Assembly: GCF_016652235.1 (NCBI RefSeq)
Contig: NZ_JAEPKU010000001.1
Span: 99,161 to 163,160 of the forward strand
Origin: Dysgonomonas sp. Marseille-P4677
GTDB taxonomy: Bacteria > Bacteroidota > Bacteroidia > Bacteroidales > Dysgonomonadaceae
Reading direction: 5' to 3'
DNA: 64,000 bases
The notes under the pieces are model-generated. The model was given only the letters and a program-made list of their open reading frames with translations. It was not told the origin of the DNA and made no database searches. Below are positions 38,142 to 46,130 of this stretch, in pieces (position 1 is the stretch's first letter; every line of letters begins with the position of its first letter). A program made the position numbers and the translations under genes.

Positions 38142-39557
38142 ATGGGCCGAAAGAAAAAAGAGCATCCTCTTATAGAGAATGTGCAGATAGTGGATATTGC
38201 TGCCGAAGGAAAGGCAATAGCAAAAATAGATGATCTTGTCGTTTTTATCCCCTATGTTGTGCCGGGCGATATAGTCGATTTACAGATTACCCGTAAGAAA
38301 AATAAATATGCAGAAGGAAAACCCGTTCGTTTTATATCCTACTCGCCTAATAGAGTAGAGGCTTTTTGCGAGCATTTTGGTATTTGTGGCGGCTGTAAAT
38401 GGCAGATATTGCCTTATGTAGAACAACTGAAGTTTAAACAAAAGCAGGTAACGGATAATCTTACTCGGATCGGCAAGGTAGAACTACCTGAAATACAACC
38501 TATCTTAGGTTCGGATAAAACAGAATTTTATAGAAATAAGCTGGAATTTACATTTTCCAATAAAAAATGGCTGACATTGGAGCAACTCCGTTCGGGTGAG
38601 AGCTTTTCAGATATGAATATGAATGCTTTGGGCTTTCATATACCGGGTGCATTCGATAAGGTTCTAGATATAAATAAGTGTTGGTTACAGGATGATGTAT
38701 CTAATCAGATTCGCAATTTCATCCGTCAATATTGTTATGATAAAAACTATACCTTTTTCGATTTGAGAAATAGGGGCGGACTGATGCGTAATCTTATTGT
38801 GCGAACATCTACGACCGGAGAACTAATGCTTATTGTTGTGTTTTATGACAATGAAAAACAGCAACATGAAGATCTTTTAAATGCTATAGCCAACGAGTTT
38901 CCACAAATAACGTCTTTACTTTATATTGTCAATCAAAAGGCGAATGATACAATTACCGATCAGGAAGTATTGACATGGAAGGGTAATGATTTTATTTACG
39001 AGGAAATGGAAGGGCTGAAGTTTAAAATTGGGCCGAAATCATTTTATCAGACAAACAGTGAACAGGCATATAATCTATATAAAGTAACGCGTGATTTTGC
39101 TCAATTGACAGGAGATGAATTAGTATATGATCTTTATACAGGTACCGGTACAATTGCGAACTTTATTGCTCGTCAATCTAAGAAAGTAGTAGGTATCGAG
39201 TATGTAGAAGATGCTATTGAAGATGCTAAATTCAATTCTAAGAATAATGAGATTCACAATACGTTGTTCTATGCCGGTGATATGAAAGATATTCTTACTC
39301 AGGACTTCATAAATGAGCATGGGCGACCAGATGTGATTATTACCGATCCACCTCGTGCAGGAATGCATGATGATGTGATTCAATCTATTTTGTTTGCCGA
39401 ACCACAACGTATTGTCTATGTAAGCTGTAATCCGGCTACTCAGGCGCGTGACTTATCTCTATTAGATGAAAAATATAGAGTTACAAAAGTGCAGCCGGTA
39501 GATATGTTTCCTCATACACACCATGTGGAGAATGTCGTTCTTTTAGAAAAGCGATAA
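38142..39557 (+). CDS. rlmD: 23S rRNA uracil-C5 methyltransferase, RlmD/RumA type
   Basis: 471 residues. An N-terminal TRAM domain (about 10-70) is followed by the four-cysteine iron-sulfur site, three of whose cysteines lie in CEHFGICGGCKWQ (about 86-95), then the SAM-binding Rossmann domain (DLYTGTGTIANFIARQ, VIITDPPRAGMH) with the catalytic cysteine in YVSCNPATQARDL (about 428) and the terminal HTHHVENVVLLEK. By family it makes m5U1939 of 23S rRNA; the paralogue RlmCD of other bacteria also methylates U747, so the exact site is an inference. It has its own promoter and a bidirectional hairpin downstream. Confidence 0.9.
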   Translation: MGRKKKEHPLIENVQIVDIAAEGKAIAKIDDLVVFIPYVVPGDIVDLQITRKKNKYAEGKPVRFISYSPNRVEAFCEHFGICGGCKWQILPYVEQLKFKQKQVTDNLTRIGKVELPEIQPILGSDKTEFYRNKLEFTFSNKKWLTLEQLRSGESFSDMNMNALGFHIPGAFDKVLDINKCWLQDDVSNQIRNFIRQYCYDKNYTFFDLRNRGGLMRNLIVRTSTTGELMLIVVFYDNEKQQHEDLLNAIANEFPQITSLLYIVNQKANDTITDQEVLTWKGNDFIYEEMEGLKFKIGPKSFYQTNSEQAYNLYKVTRDFAQLTGDELVYDLYTGTGTIANFIARQSKKVVGIEYVEDAIEDAKFNSKNNEIHNTLFYAGDMKDILTQDFINEHGRPDVIITDPPRAGMHDDVIQSILFAEPQRIVYVSCNPATQARDLSLLDEKYRVTKVQPVDMFPHTHHVENVVLLEKR

Positions 39558-39581
39558 TCGAAATACAATATTATTCAAGAA

Positions 39582-39619
39582 GAGTGAGATACCTGAAATA
39601 AGATTTAGGTGTCTCATTC
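39582..39619. terminator. Hairpin between convergent rlmD and nuclease-fold gene
   Basis: GAGTGAGATACCT (39582-39594) pairs over 13 positions, two of them G-U, with AGGTGTCTCATTC (39607-39619). It sits between two convergent genes and is flanked by T-rich sequence on the right, so it probably terminates both. Confidence 0.7.
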
Positions 39620-39623
39620 GTCC

Positions 39624-40763
39624 TTATTTAAAAGCGAGGTATGTCCACACCGGATAGTGATCTGAATATTTAACCCTACCGATAGTGGTATTATAGGATT
39701 CGAAAGCACGTGAGTGCATAATATAATCTATTCTCACCCAGAAATAATTCTCGTGGTAAGTAATTCCCTGCCCCAATCCGGTATTGGCATAAGAATCTAT
39801 TAAATCGCCTCTGATTGTGTGATAACTATATGATATGGGTGTGTCGTTAAAGTCTCCACACACAATGGTTGCATCCGTATCTTGCTTATCCATGAAGCTT
39901 CGAATCATATTCGCTTGCTCTTCCCTTATCTGATAGGCGGTACCCAAGCGATCTTGTAATGTCGCGGCCATTTCATCGAAAGACTCTCTATCTCTTGTTT
40001 TCAGAAAATCTTTATACAGTTTTTTGTCTTCTGTTGTTAGCCTATTTGATTCAAGATGATTTACAACCAGTGTTACTTTCCTCTTTTGTATCTCAAGAGT
40101 GTATATGACTGAGCCATTGTAGGGACTCTCTATGGGGACTTTCCTTGTCTCTAAGATAGGGAATTTGGAATAACAAGCAATGCCATATTTGTGTGATTTT
40201 CTGGCCTTACCCAATTGAATAATTGACTTATACGGATAGTCCTTCATTATGGATGCCAATTCCTGTTCCGATATTATACTATTCTTACTTTTACCTGTAG
40301 CGACAACAAATTCTTGAAAACAAACGATATCAGCATTGCTGTTTGAAACGTATTCTAATATCGGATTTCTCCGGGCTTTTTCCCCTGTAAGCCAATTGAA
40401 TCCTCTTACATTATAAGTTAATACTTTAATACTTTTCTCCGGTATCTTTTCCTTAGGCGTTTTGAAATGGATGGGAAAGCAAGTCGATATCGGTTGCCAG
40501 CAAGCCAGAATGACAACCAATTGAACGATAGCATATTTCCATCTGAGAAATATAACCCATAGGATTAGATAAGCAATATTGATGAATAGAGTAATAGGGA
40601 ATATTAATCCCAGATAGGCTATTAGGGTTATCTTGGAAGGGGCTACCGTCCAAGCCAAGAGGGATAATAATAAGAATAATATTGCAATTATATTAGTTGC
40701 AAAAATTGTATATTTTATAATCCTACCTATTTTCTTGCCTAATAATTTACTTTTTACTGGCAT
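39624..40763 (-). CDS. Endonuclease/exonuclease/phosphatase-fold membrane protein
   Basis: 379 residues. Three N-terminal membrane helices (about 14-38, 46-68, 74-92) anchor a DNase-I-like domain with all core motifs: LTYNVRGFNW (about 115), VCFQEF, NHLESNRL, CGDFNDTPIS (about 300) and SDHYPVWTYL (C-terminus). Substrate is unknown: in this superfamily it could be a phosphodiesterase on lipids or inositol phosphates, or a nuclease. The start overlaps the rhomboid gene upstream by 17 bases, so they are translationally coupled, and this gene trio (rhomboid, rhomboid, EEP) forms one minus-strand operon. Confidence 0.85.
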   Translation of the reverse strand: MPVKSKLLGKKIGRIIKYTIFATNIIAILFLLLSLLAWTVAPSKITLIAYLGLIFPITLFINIAYLILWVIFLRWKYAIVQLVVILACWQPISTCFPIHFKTPKEKIPEKSIKVLTYNVRGFNWLTGEKARRNPILEYVSNSNADIVCFQEFVVATGKSKNSIISEQELASIMKDYPYKSIIQLGKARKSHKYGIACYSKFPILETRKVPIESPYNGSVIYTLEIQKRKVTLVVNHLESNRLTTEDKKLYKDFLKTRDRESFDEMAATLQDRLGTAYQIREEQANMIRSFMDKQDTDATIVCGDFNDTPISYSYHTIRGDLIDSYANTGLGQGITYHENYFWVRIDYIMHSRAFESYNTTIGRVKYSDHYPVWTYLAFK

Positions 40764-41631
40764 CGAACAATCGTTTTTTTTCTTCAGTGTTTAAACTTGT
40801 GTAACCAGAAGCTTTTATTTTATCGAGAATGCGATCTATTTCTTCTGATTCGTTGCGCTTACGCTGATTATATTCATAATCAGTTTCAGTTCTGTTATAT
40901 TTAACCTTCATCTTCTTTTGTGATTTAGGTTTCGATAGATTGGCTATAGAGTCTATAATTTTGCTGAGCCAACCCGTAATATCTTTCCCTCGCAGATATT
41001 GTTTTGCATAAATATAGCCCATTATGGCACCACCTATGTGAGCTACATGTCCGCCGGGATTACTTGTACTGCTAAGACCTACAAAGTCAAGAACAAATAT
41101 GATAAGTGCGATATAGATTATTTTAATGCGGCCAAAAAAGAAGAGCCCTACTTCCTGATTTGGACGATAGAAAGCGACAGCAAATATAATTGCCATAACC
41201 GAAGCGGAAGCACCTATCATTGGCGCACCGTTCATCATGACAAATAGTGGAATTGTATTGAACGAAAGAACAAACAACGCTGCTCCTGCAAACCCTCCAA
41301 GTATGTATAGACTGCCTAAATTCTTTGGACCGAAATAAGCAAGAAATATCTGTCCGAACCAATAAAGCATTAACATATTGAATAGTATATGCAAGAAGTT
41401 TTCATGTACAAACATATATGTCAAAGGAGTCCAGAATCGCGTTGCCAAAATATCAAGACGAGCAGGTATGGCGAGGTAATTAATTACAATATCCGTAATG
41501 TCGACGTTGAATAGTTTGGTAACATTAATACCGGTTAAGACTAAGAAAACACAAATGTTAATAACGATAAGACGAATTAATATGTCCTTACGCTTAAGTA
41601 TTGGTTTTATATTATCTGAATATATTCCCAT
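40747..41631 (-). CDS. Rhomboid intramembrane serine protease with cytosolic C-terminal extension
   Basis: 294 residues from the ATG at 41629-41631; the frame is open to 41691, but that region overlaps the previous gene deeply. Six membrane helices are predicted, with catalytic Ser142 in IGASASVMAI and His198 in GGHVAHIGGAIMGY. After the core comes a basic linker and a short conserved-looking C-terminal motif (ILDKIKASGYTSLNTEEKKR), of the kind found at the end of Bacteroidota rhomboids (DUF6576-like, from memory). Substrates are unknown. It overlaps both neighbours. Confidence 0.88.
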   Translation of the reverse strand: MGIYSDNIKPILKRKDILIRLIVINICVFLVLTGINVTKLFNVDITDIVINYLAIPARLDILATRFWTPLTYMFVHENFLHILFNMLMLYWFGQIFLAYFGPKNLGSLYILGGFAGAALFVLSFNTIPLFVMMNGAPMIGASASVMAIIFAVAFYRPNQEVGLFFFGRIKIIYIALIIFVLDFVGLSSTSNPGGHVAHIGGAIMGYIYAKQYLRGKDITGWLSKIIDSIANLSKPKSQKKMKVKYNRTETDYEYNQRKRNESEEIDRILDKIKASGYTSLNTEEKKRLFDASKK

Positions 41632-42364
41632 TTGTAAAGAATCCTTTTTTGCGCCAATAAAGCAATATAAAAAAACCTGTAATGAGTCCACCTAAATGAG
41701 CAAAATGAGCTACATTATCCATCGGACTGTCCACAACACCCAAAATTAGTTCCAAAGCTCCATATCCGATTACAAACCATTTGGCTTTGATCGGTATTGG
41801 TGGAAAGAGAAGCATAAGTTCGGCATTGGGGAATAACATACCAAATGCAACCAATATACCAAACACAGCACCGGATGCTCCCAGCATAGGCCCATTTATG
41901 AGGCCGTAGAGGCTTATCATAGCTTCGTGGTCACTAGGCATCGCCATTATACTGGTAACTCCATCTTTAATCTGTGATACTATATCTGGAGATAATACTG
42001 CCTCTATACCCTTTACTCTAAAGTAAGTTACAATTAATTGAAGTACAGCAGCACCTATTCCTGTGATAAGATAATATACAAGAAACTTTTTTGGGCCCCA
42101 AACAGTCTCTAATACACGGCCAAACATATATACAGCAAACATATTAAAGAATATATGCCCTAGGCTTCCATGCATGAACATGTATGTTATTATCTGATGA
42201 GGCATGAAGAGATGGGAAGTTACATAATGAAGGGATAGATAATCATTGAGATTTATTGTATTTTTCAACATCACTGTAGCAAAATACATCAATGCATTTA
42301 TGATTAGTATATTCCGAGTAACCAAGGGGATAGAGCTCATAAAGCCCGCATTGTTTTGATTCAT
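41612..42364 (-). CDS. Rhomboid intramembrane serine protease
   Basis: 250 residues, six predicted membrane helices. Catalytic Ser164 lies in LGASGAVFGILVAFG and His223 in NVAHFAHLGGLITG; the HGSLGHIFFNMFAVYMFG segment is the usual rhomboid L1/helix 2 motif. It is a paralogue of the protease encoded immediately downstream (20-base overlap). Tandem rhomboids are common in Bacteroidales. It leads the operon, with a TATTTTTG promoter element 30 bases upstream. Confidence 0.92.
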   Translation of the reverse strand: MNQNNAGFMSSIPLVTRNILIINALMYFATVMLKNTINLNDYLSLHYVTSHLFMPHQIITYMFMHGSLGHIFFNMFAVYMFGRVLETVWGPKKFLVYYLITGIGAAVLQLIVTYFRVKGIEAVLSPDIVSQIKDGVTSIMAMPSDHEAMISLYGLINGPMLGASGAVFGILVAFGMLFPNAELMLLFPPIPIKAKWFVIGYGALELILGVVDSPMDNVAHFAHLGGLITGFFILLYWRKKGFFTNGNIFR

Positions 42365-42393
42365 TTTGTTCCTTGAGTATTGTTTTTCCGCGT

Positions 42394-42401
42394 CAAAAAT
42401 A
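42394..42401 (-). promoter_or_regulatory. -7 element of the rhomboid operon
   Basis: TATTTTTG on the minus strand, 30 bases upstream of the first rhomboid start. Confidence 0.55.
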
Positions 42402-42506
42402 CGGATATTTTTTCTTTTTAGGACGAAAACGCTCTCTACATTTAGATATTTTCTGATTTTATGCTAGTTTTTCTCATTTTTTTTTATGATTATTAAATAA
42501 AACACC

Positions 42507-42514
42507 TATATTTG
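42507..42514 (+). promoter_or_regulatory. -7 element of the HU gene
   Basis: TATATTTG, followed by a leader of about 75 bases before the ATG at 42594. Confidence 0.55.
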
Positions 42515-42593
42515 GGAGTTAGAATTAGGATTAAATCTTGAATAGAACGTAATTTCAGTTATATAATGTTTAATTAATTATTACATTTTTATT

Positions 42594-42860
42594 ATGAACA
42601 AAACAGAACTAATCAATGCTATTGCTGAAAAATCAGGATTGAGCAAAGTAGATTCTAAAAAAGCTTTGGAAGCTTTTATCGAATCAGTAACAGGTGAAGT
42701 TAAAACAGGTGGAAAAGTAGCCCTAGTTGGCTTTGGTACATTTTCAGTAACTCAAAAAGCAGCAAGAAAAGGTATTAATCCAAGAACGAAAGCAGTTATT
42801 GATATTCCTGCTAAGAAGACTGTTAAATTTAAAGCTGGTGCTGATTTAGCTGCATTATAA
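42594..42860 (+). CDS. hup: HU family DNA-binding protein
   Basis: 88 residues; a nucleoid-associated protein that bends DNA as a dimer. The N-terminal helices (MNKTELINAIAEKSGLSKVD) and the arm motif GFGTFSVTQKAARKGINPRT, then KTVKFKAGADL, are typical. It lacks the long C-terminal extension of some Bacteroidota HU-like proteins. Monocistronic, with a promoter upstream and a strong terminator just downstream. Confidence 0.97.
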   Translation: MNKTELINAIAEKSGLSKVDSKKALEAFIESVTGEVKTGGKVALVGFGTFSVTQKAARKGINPRTKAVIDIPAKKTVKFKAGADLAAL

Positions 42861-42881
42861 TTTAGCATTTACAACAAACAT

Positions 42882-42915
42882 AAAAAACAGAAAAGGAAAA
42901 CCTTTTCTGTTTTTT
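42882..42915 (+). terminator. Terminator of the HU gene
   Basis: A perfect 15-base stem (42882-42896 with 42901-42915) around an AAAA loop, ending in a T run. Confidence 0.95.
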
Positions 42916-42969
42916 GTTATATACAATCATTATTCATGCTTATAATAAATCATATAGGCACTTTTTTTA

Positions 42970-42977
42970 TACTTTTG
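42970..42977 (+). promoter_or_regulatory. -7 element of argS
   Basis: TACTTTTG, giving a leader of about 120 bases before argS. The leader contains a small perfect palindrome, GGTCTGAGACC (43075-43085), of unknown meaning. Confidence 0.55.
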
Positions 42978-43103
42978 CAGGAGAATAAGCTATAATAAGT
43001 AAATAAAGGTGTTTGACTGCCTGTTTTCGAGTTGTAGCAGTAAATGGTTGTTATACTAACAAAATAATAATTTGGGTCTGAGACCTTAATATTTTAACCG
43101 GAT

Positions 43104-44900
43104 ATGAAAATAGAAATCAGCCTGCAACAATCAGTTGTCAAAGCAATAGAATCTTTGTATGGGCAAACAATCACTGCAGAACAGGCTTCGTTACAAAAAA
43201 CAAAAAAAGAATTTGAAGGACACCTTACGCTTGTCGTATTTCCTTTCTTAAAAATATCAAAGAAAAGCCCGGAGCAAACGGCACAAGAGATTGGGGAGTG
43301 GTTAGCTAATAATACAACTGAAGTCTCCTCTTTTAATGTAATAAAAGGCTTTCTCAACCTTTCTATTGCAACTCCATGCTGGATCGGATTGTTGAACGAT
43401 ATACATGTTACACCTGATTTCGGTATCCGCAAAGTAGAGGCGAATGCACCTTTGGTAATGGTGGAATATTCTTCACCTAATACAAACAAGCCTTTGCATT
43501 TAGGGCATGTCCGTAACAATTTATTAGGATTCTCCTTGTCAGAAGTGTTAAAAGCAAACGGTTATAGGGTTATTAAGACAAATATAGTTAACGATAGGGG
43601 TATTCATATCTGTAAATCGATGCTTGCTTGGCAAAAATGGGGCAATGGAGAAACTCCTGAATCGAGTGGCAAAAAAGGGGATCATCTTGTAGGTGATTAT
43701 TATGTGTTATTTGATAAACATTATAAAGCGGAATTGTCGGAGCTACAGGCTAAAGGCTTGTCGAAAGAAGAGGCGGAAGCTCAGTCTGCTCTAATGGCTG
43801 AAGCTCGAGAGATGCTTCGCAAATGGGAAGATGGCGACGAATCTACCGTTTACTTATGGAAGATGATGAATCAGTGGGTTTATACAGGTTTTGACGTAAC
43901 TTATAAAAAACTTGGAGTAGACTTCGACGAAATATATTACGAATCAGAAACCTATCTAGATGGTAAAGAAACTGTTCTGGAAGGACTGAATAAGGGCATC
44001 TTTTATAAAAAAGAAGATGGTTCGGTGTGGGCAGATCTTACAGGAGAGGGCTTGGATCACAAGTTGCTCTTGCGTAGCGATGGTACGTCCGTGTATATGA
44101 CTCAAGATATAGGAACGGCTCAACAGCGTTTCAAAGCCCATAAAGACTTGAGTAAGATGATATATGTTGTTGGCAATGAACAAAACTATCATTTTCAGGT
44201 ATTGTCTATTGTTTTGGATAAACTAGGTTATGAGTTTGGTAAAGGTCTTGTGCATTTTTCTTATGGTATGGTTGAATTACCTGAAGGGAAGATGAAATCG
44301 CGTGAAGGAACTGTTGTAGATGCCGATGATCTGGTTGACGAAATGGTCTCGACAGCTAAAGTAACATCGGAAGAACTCGGAAAATTAGATGGAGCCACAG
44401 AAGACGAGGCAAACAATATTGCACGTATTGTAGGTATGGGTGCTCTTAAATATTTTATATTGAAAGTAGATCCTAAAAAGAATATGACCTTTAATCCTAA
44501 AGAATCTATAGATTTTAATGGAAATACTGGTCCGTTTATTCAATATACTTATGCACGTATTCAATCTGTACTTCGTAAGGCAAAGGAATTAGGTCTGTCG
44601 ATTCCGATAACATTACCGCAAGATATAGTACTGACGACAAAAGAGGAGAGCCTGATTCAATTAATAGCAGATTATAGCGTTGTTGTAAAGCAGGCAGGCG
44701 ATGAGTATAATCCGGCTTTAGTAGCAAATTATATATATGATCTGGTAAAGGAATATAACCAATTTTATCACGATTATAGTATACTCAAAGAAGAAGAGTC
44801 CGTTTTGAAAGAATTCAGACTAATGCTTTCGGAAGAGGTTGGTAAAACCGTAAAAAGTGGAATGTCTCTTCTTGGAATAGAAGTTCCGGACAGAATGTAA
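43104..44900 (+). CDS. argS: Arginyl-tRNA synthetase
   Basis: 598 residues; class I synthetase. The N-terminal Add1 domain (about 1-115) is followed by the catalytic Rossmann fold with the HIGH-type motif NKPLHLGHVRNNL (about 132-144), MIYVVGNEQNYHFQV, and the KMSKS equivalent GKMKSREGTVVDADDLVDEM (about 395-414). The DALR anticodon-binding domain is at the C-terminus (FIQYTYARIQSVLRKAKELG onward). The length is normal for Bacteroidota. Its stop is 8 bases from the stop of the convergent lipoprotein gene. Confidence 0.97.
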   Translation: MKIEISLQQSVVKAIESLYGQTITAEQASLQKTKKEFEGHLTLVVFPFLKISKKSPEQTAQEIGEWLANNTTEVSSFNVIKGFLNLSIATPCWIGLLNDIHVTPDFGIRKVEANAPLVMVEYSSPNTNKPLHLGHVRNNLLGFSLSEVLKANGYRVIKTNIVNDRGIHICKSMLAWQKWGNGETPESSGKKGDHLVGDYYVLFDKHYKAELSELQAKGLSKEEAEAQSALMAEAREMLRKWEDGDESTVYLWKMMNQWVYTGFDVTYKKLGVDFDEIYYESETYLDGKETVLEGLNKGIFYKKEDGSVWADLTGEGLDHKLLLRSDGTSVYMTQDIGTAQQRFKAHKDLSKMIYVVGNEQNYHFQVLSIVLDKLGYEFGKGLVHFSYGMVELPEGKMKSREGTVVDADDLVDEMVSTAKVTSEELGKLDGATEDEANNIARIVGMGALKYFILKVDPKKNMTFNPKESIDFNGNTGPFIQYTYARIQSVLRKAKELGLSIPITLPQDIVLTTKEESLIQLIADYSVVVKQAGDEYNPALVANYIYDLVKEYNQFYHDYSILKEEESVLKEFRLMLSEEVGKTVKSGMSLLGIEVPDRM

Positions 44901-44908
44901 ATTTATTA

Positions 44909-45931
44909 TTATTCGATATCTTCAATCCCAAGTTGCTTATGTAGCTTGGGTATATTATTTTCTCTCATTATCAATGCTGTTCTATATAAGTTAACCTGTT
45001 TATCGAGCTCTGACTTTGGATTGCCGGATAGTAGTTCAAATGCAGTGTTGATCCATTCTTTTGCATTTTCAATGTCATCAAGACATTCATTTGCCAGAGC
45101 AATGTTAAAGGCTAGACGTATTTTCTTATTTTGCTTACTTTCCGTATCATATAAATTACCCCAAATAATTGCTGCTTCTTGCCATTTTCCTTGTTTCGCA
45201 AATTGCGCGGCTTGTTTCATCTTAGATGAACTGTCGGAATAATACCAACGCATAGCATTTTTCCAAGAAGGTATAAAATAGCTAGTGACCTTATCAGCAC
45301 CTATCATCGCAATTTCCGAGACTAAGGAATTGATCTCGTTCATATTATTCTTAAGGCGACTCCAATCTGTAGCTTCTGACCTGAAAAGGCTATCAACATA
45401 TACAATCGGTTTTTCAAGGTACTCAGATCCGTCACTCGCATAAGGCTTGACTACTGCTCCTATTTTAGAACCTAAAATACTGTATGTGCTAAAATAACCT
45501 GTATTCTCAGTCTCTAGTTGCGCCGACACAACAAATAAATCAAGAGATATGAGTGCATCTGCATCAGTTTCTCTACACAAAGCTTGTACTTTTCTTACAG
45601 AAAGAGGTTTGGTGTCTTCATCTGTACCACTATACGTATTCTTGGGATATAGATCAACATTAATGAAATATTTTTCTTCATTCATAAATTGCTTTAACGA
45701 ATTTAAGAAGATGGCGCGGCTACTATCAAGAGATATAATAGATGGGTGCTGGGGGTAATCCTCCTCCTGATTTTCATTGTGAGAAAAACTATTGTCTACC
45801 AATAAAACTTTAGTCACTTCCGGGGGGAAAGATACAAGTGCAGGTTGTCTTGTATCTATTGTGATATAGTTAATCGAAGTACAAGAACCAAGTGCAAAAA
45901 CTGCTATGATGAACGAAACTATATACTTCAT
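44909..45931 (-). CDS. Hypothetical lipoprotein (possibly DUF6340)
   Basis: 340 residues, lipobox LGSC (Cys17). The N-terminal domain (about 25-230) begins INYITIDTRQPALVSFPPEV and contains CRETDADALISLDLF, resembling GNA1162 or CsgG-like alpha/beta folds of envelope lipoproteins. The C-terminal region (about 235-330; QAAQFAKQGKWQEAAIIWGN, IALANECLDDIENAKEWINT) is a TPR-type helical repeat. I recall this layout under the family name DUF6340, but I cannot confirm it. Function unknown. Monocistronic, with a TATTTTTG element 30 bases upstream. Confidence 0.7.
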   Translation of the reverse strand: MKYIVSFIIAVFALGSCTSINYITIDTRQPALVSFPPEVTKVLLVDNSFSHNENQEEDYPQHPSIISLDSSRAIFLNSLKQFMNEEKYFINVDLYPKNTYSGTDEDTKPLSVRKVQALCRETDADALISLDLFVVSAQLETENTGYFSTYSILGSKIGAVVKPYASDGSEYLEKPIVYVDSLFRSEATDWSRLKNNMNEINSLVSEIAMIGADKVTSYFIPSWKNAMRWYYSDSSSKMKQAAQFAKQGKWQEAAIIWGNLYDTESKQNKKIRLAFNIALANECLDDIENAKEWINTAFELLSGNPKSELDKQVNLYRTALIMRENNIPKLHKQLGIEDIE

Positions 45932-45960
45932 ATTGTCTTTTGTTTTATATTTTAAAAATA

Positions 45961-45968
45961 CAAAAATA
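45961..45968 (-). promoter_or_regulatory. -7 element of the lipoprotein gene
   Basis: TATTTTTG on the minus strand, 30 bases upstream of the start codon. Confidence 0.5.
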
Positions 45969-46102
45969 AACGTTTAAATTAAAAAAACTTTACTCTAATA
46001 ATTCGAATTGTCTTTTCAGTACGTTCATATTATATTTATCCTTGTTGAGACTTCTTGTATATTGAAATATATCATTGGTTTATAAATATACGAAATAAGC
46101 CT

Positions 46103-46110
46103 TATATTTG
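46103..46110 (+). promoter_or_regulatory. -7 element of the helicase gene
   Basis: TATATTTG, 20 bases before the ATG at 46131; a TTTA at 46079-46082 lies at a 20-base spacing. Confidence 0.55.
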
Positions 46111-46130
46111 TAATAACAATCGTCGAATAA

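Noticed and set aside
43075..43085. GGTCTGAGACC palindrome in the argS leader as a T-box or riboswitch
   Set aside because: Too short, with no specifier or antiterminator structure around it, and T-boxes are not expected in Bacteroidota.
43094..43519. 141-codon minus-strand frame opposite the argS N-terminus
   Set aside because: Fully covered by argS on the other strand, with no promoter or domain.
44928..44951. CCCAAG-N12-CTTGGG as an argS terminator
   Set aside because: Only six pairs, no clear T run directly after it, and it lies inside the C-terminal codons of the convergent lipoprotein gene.
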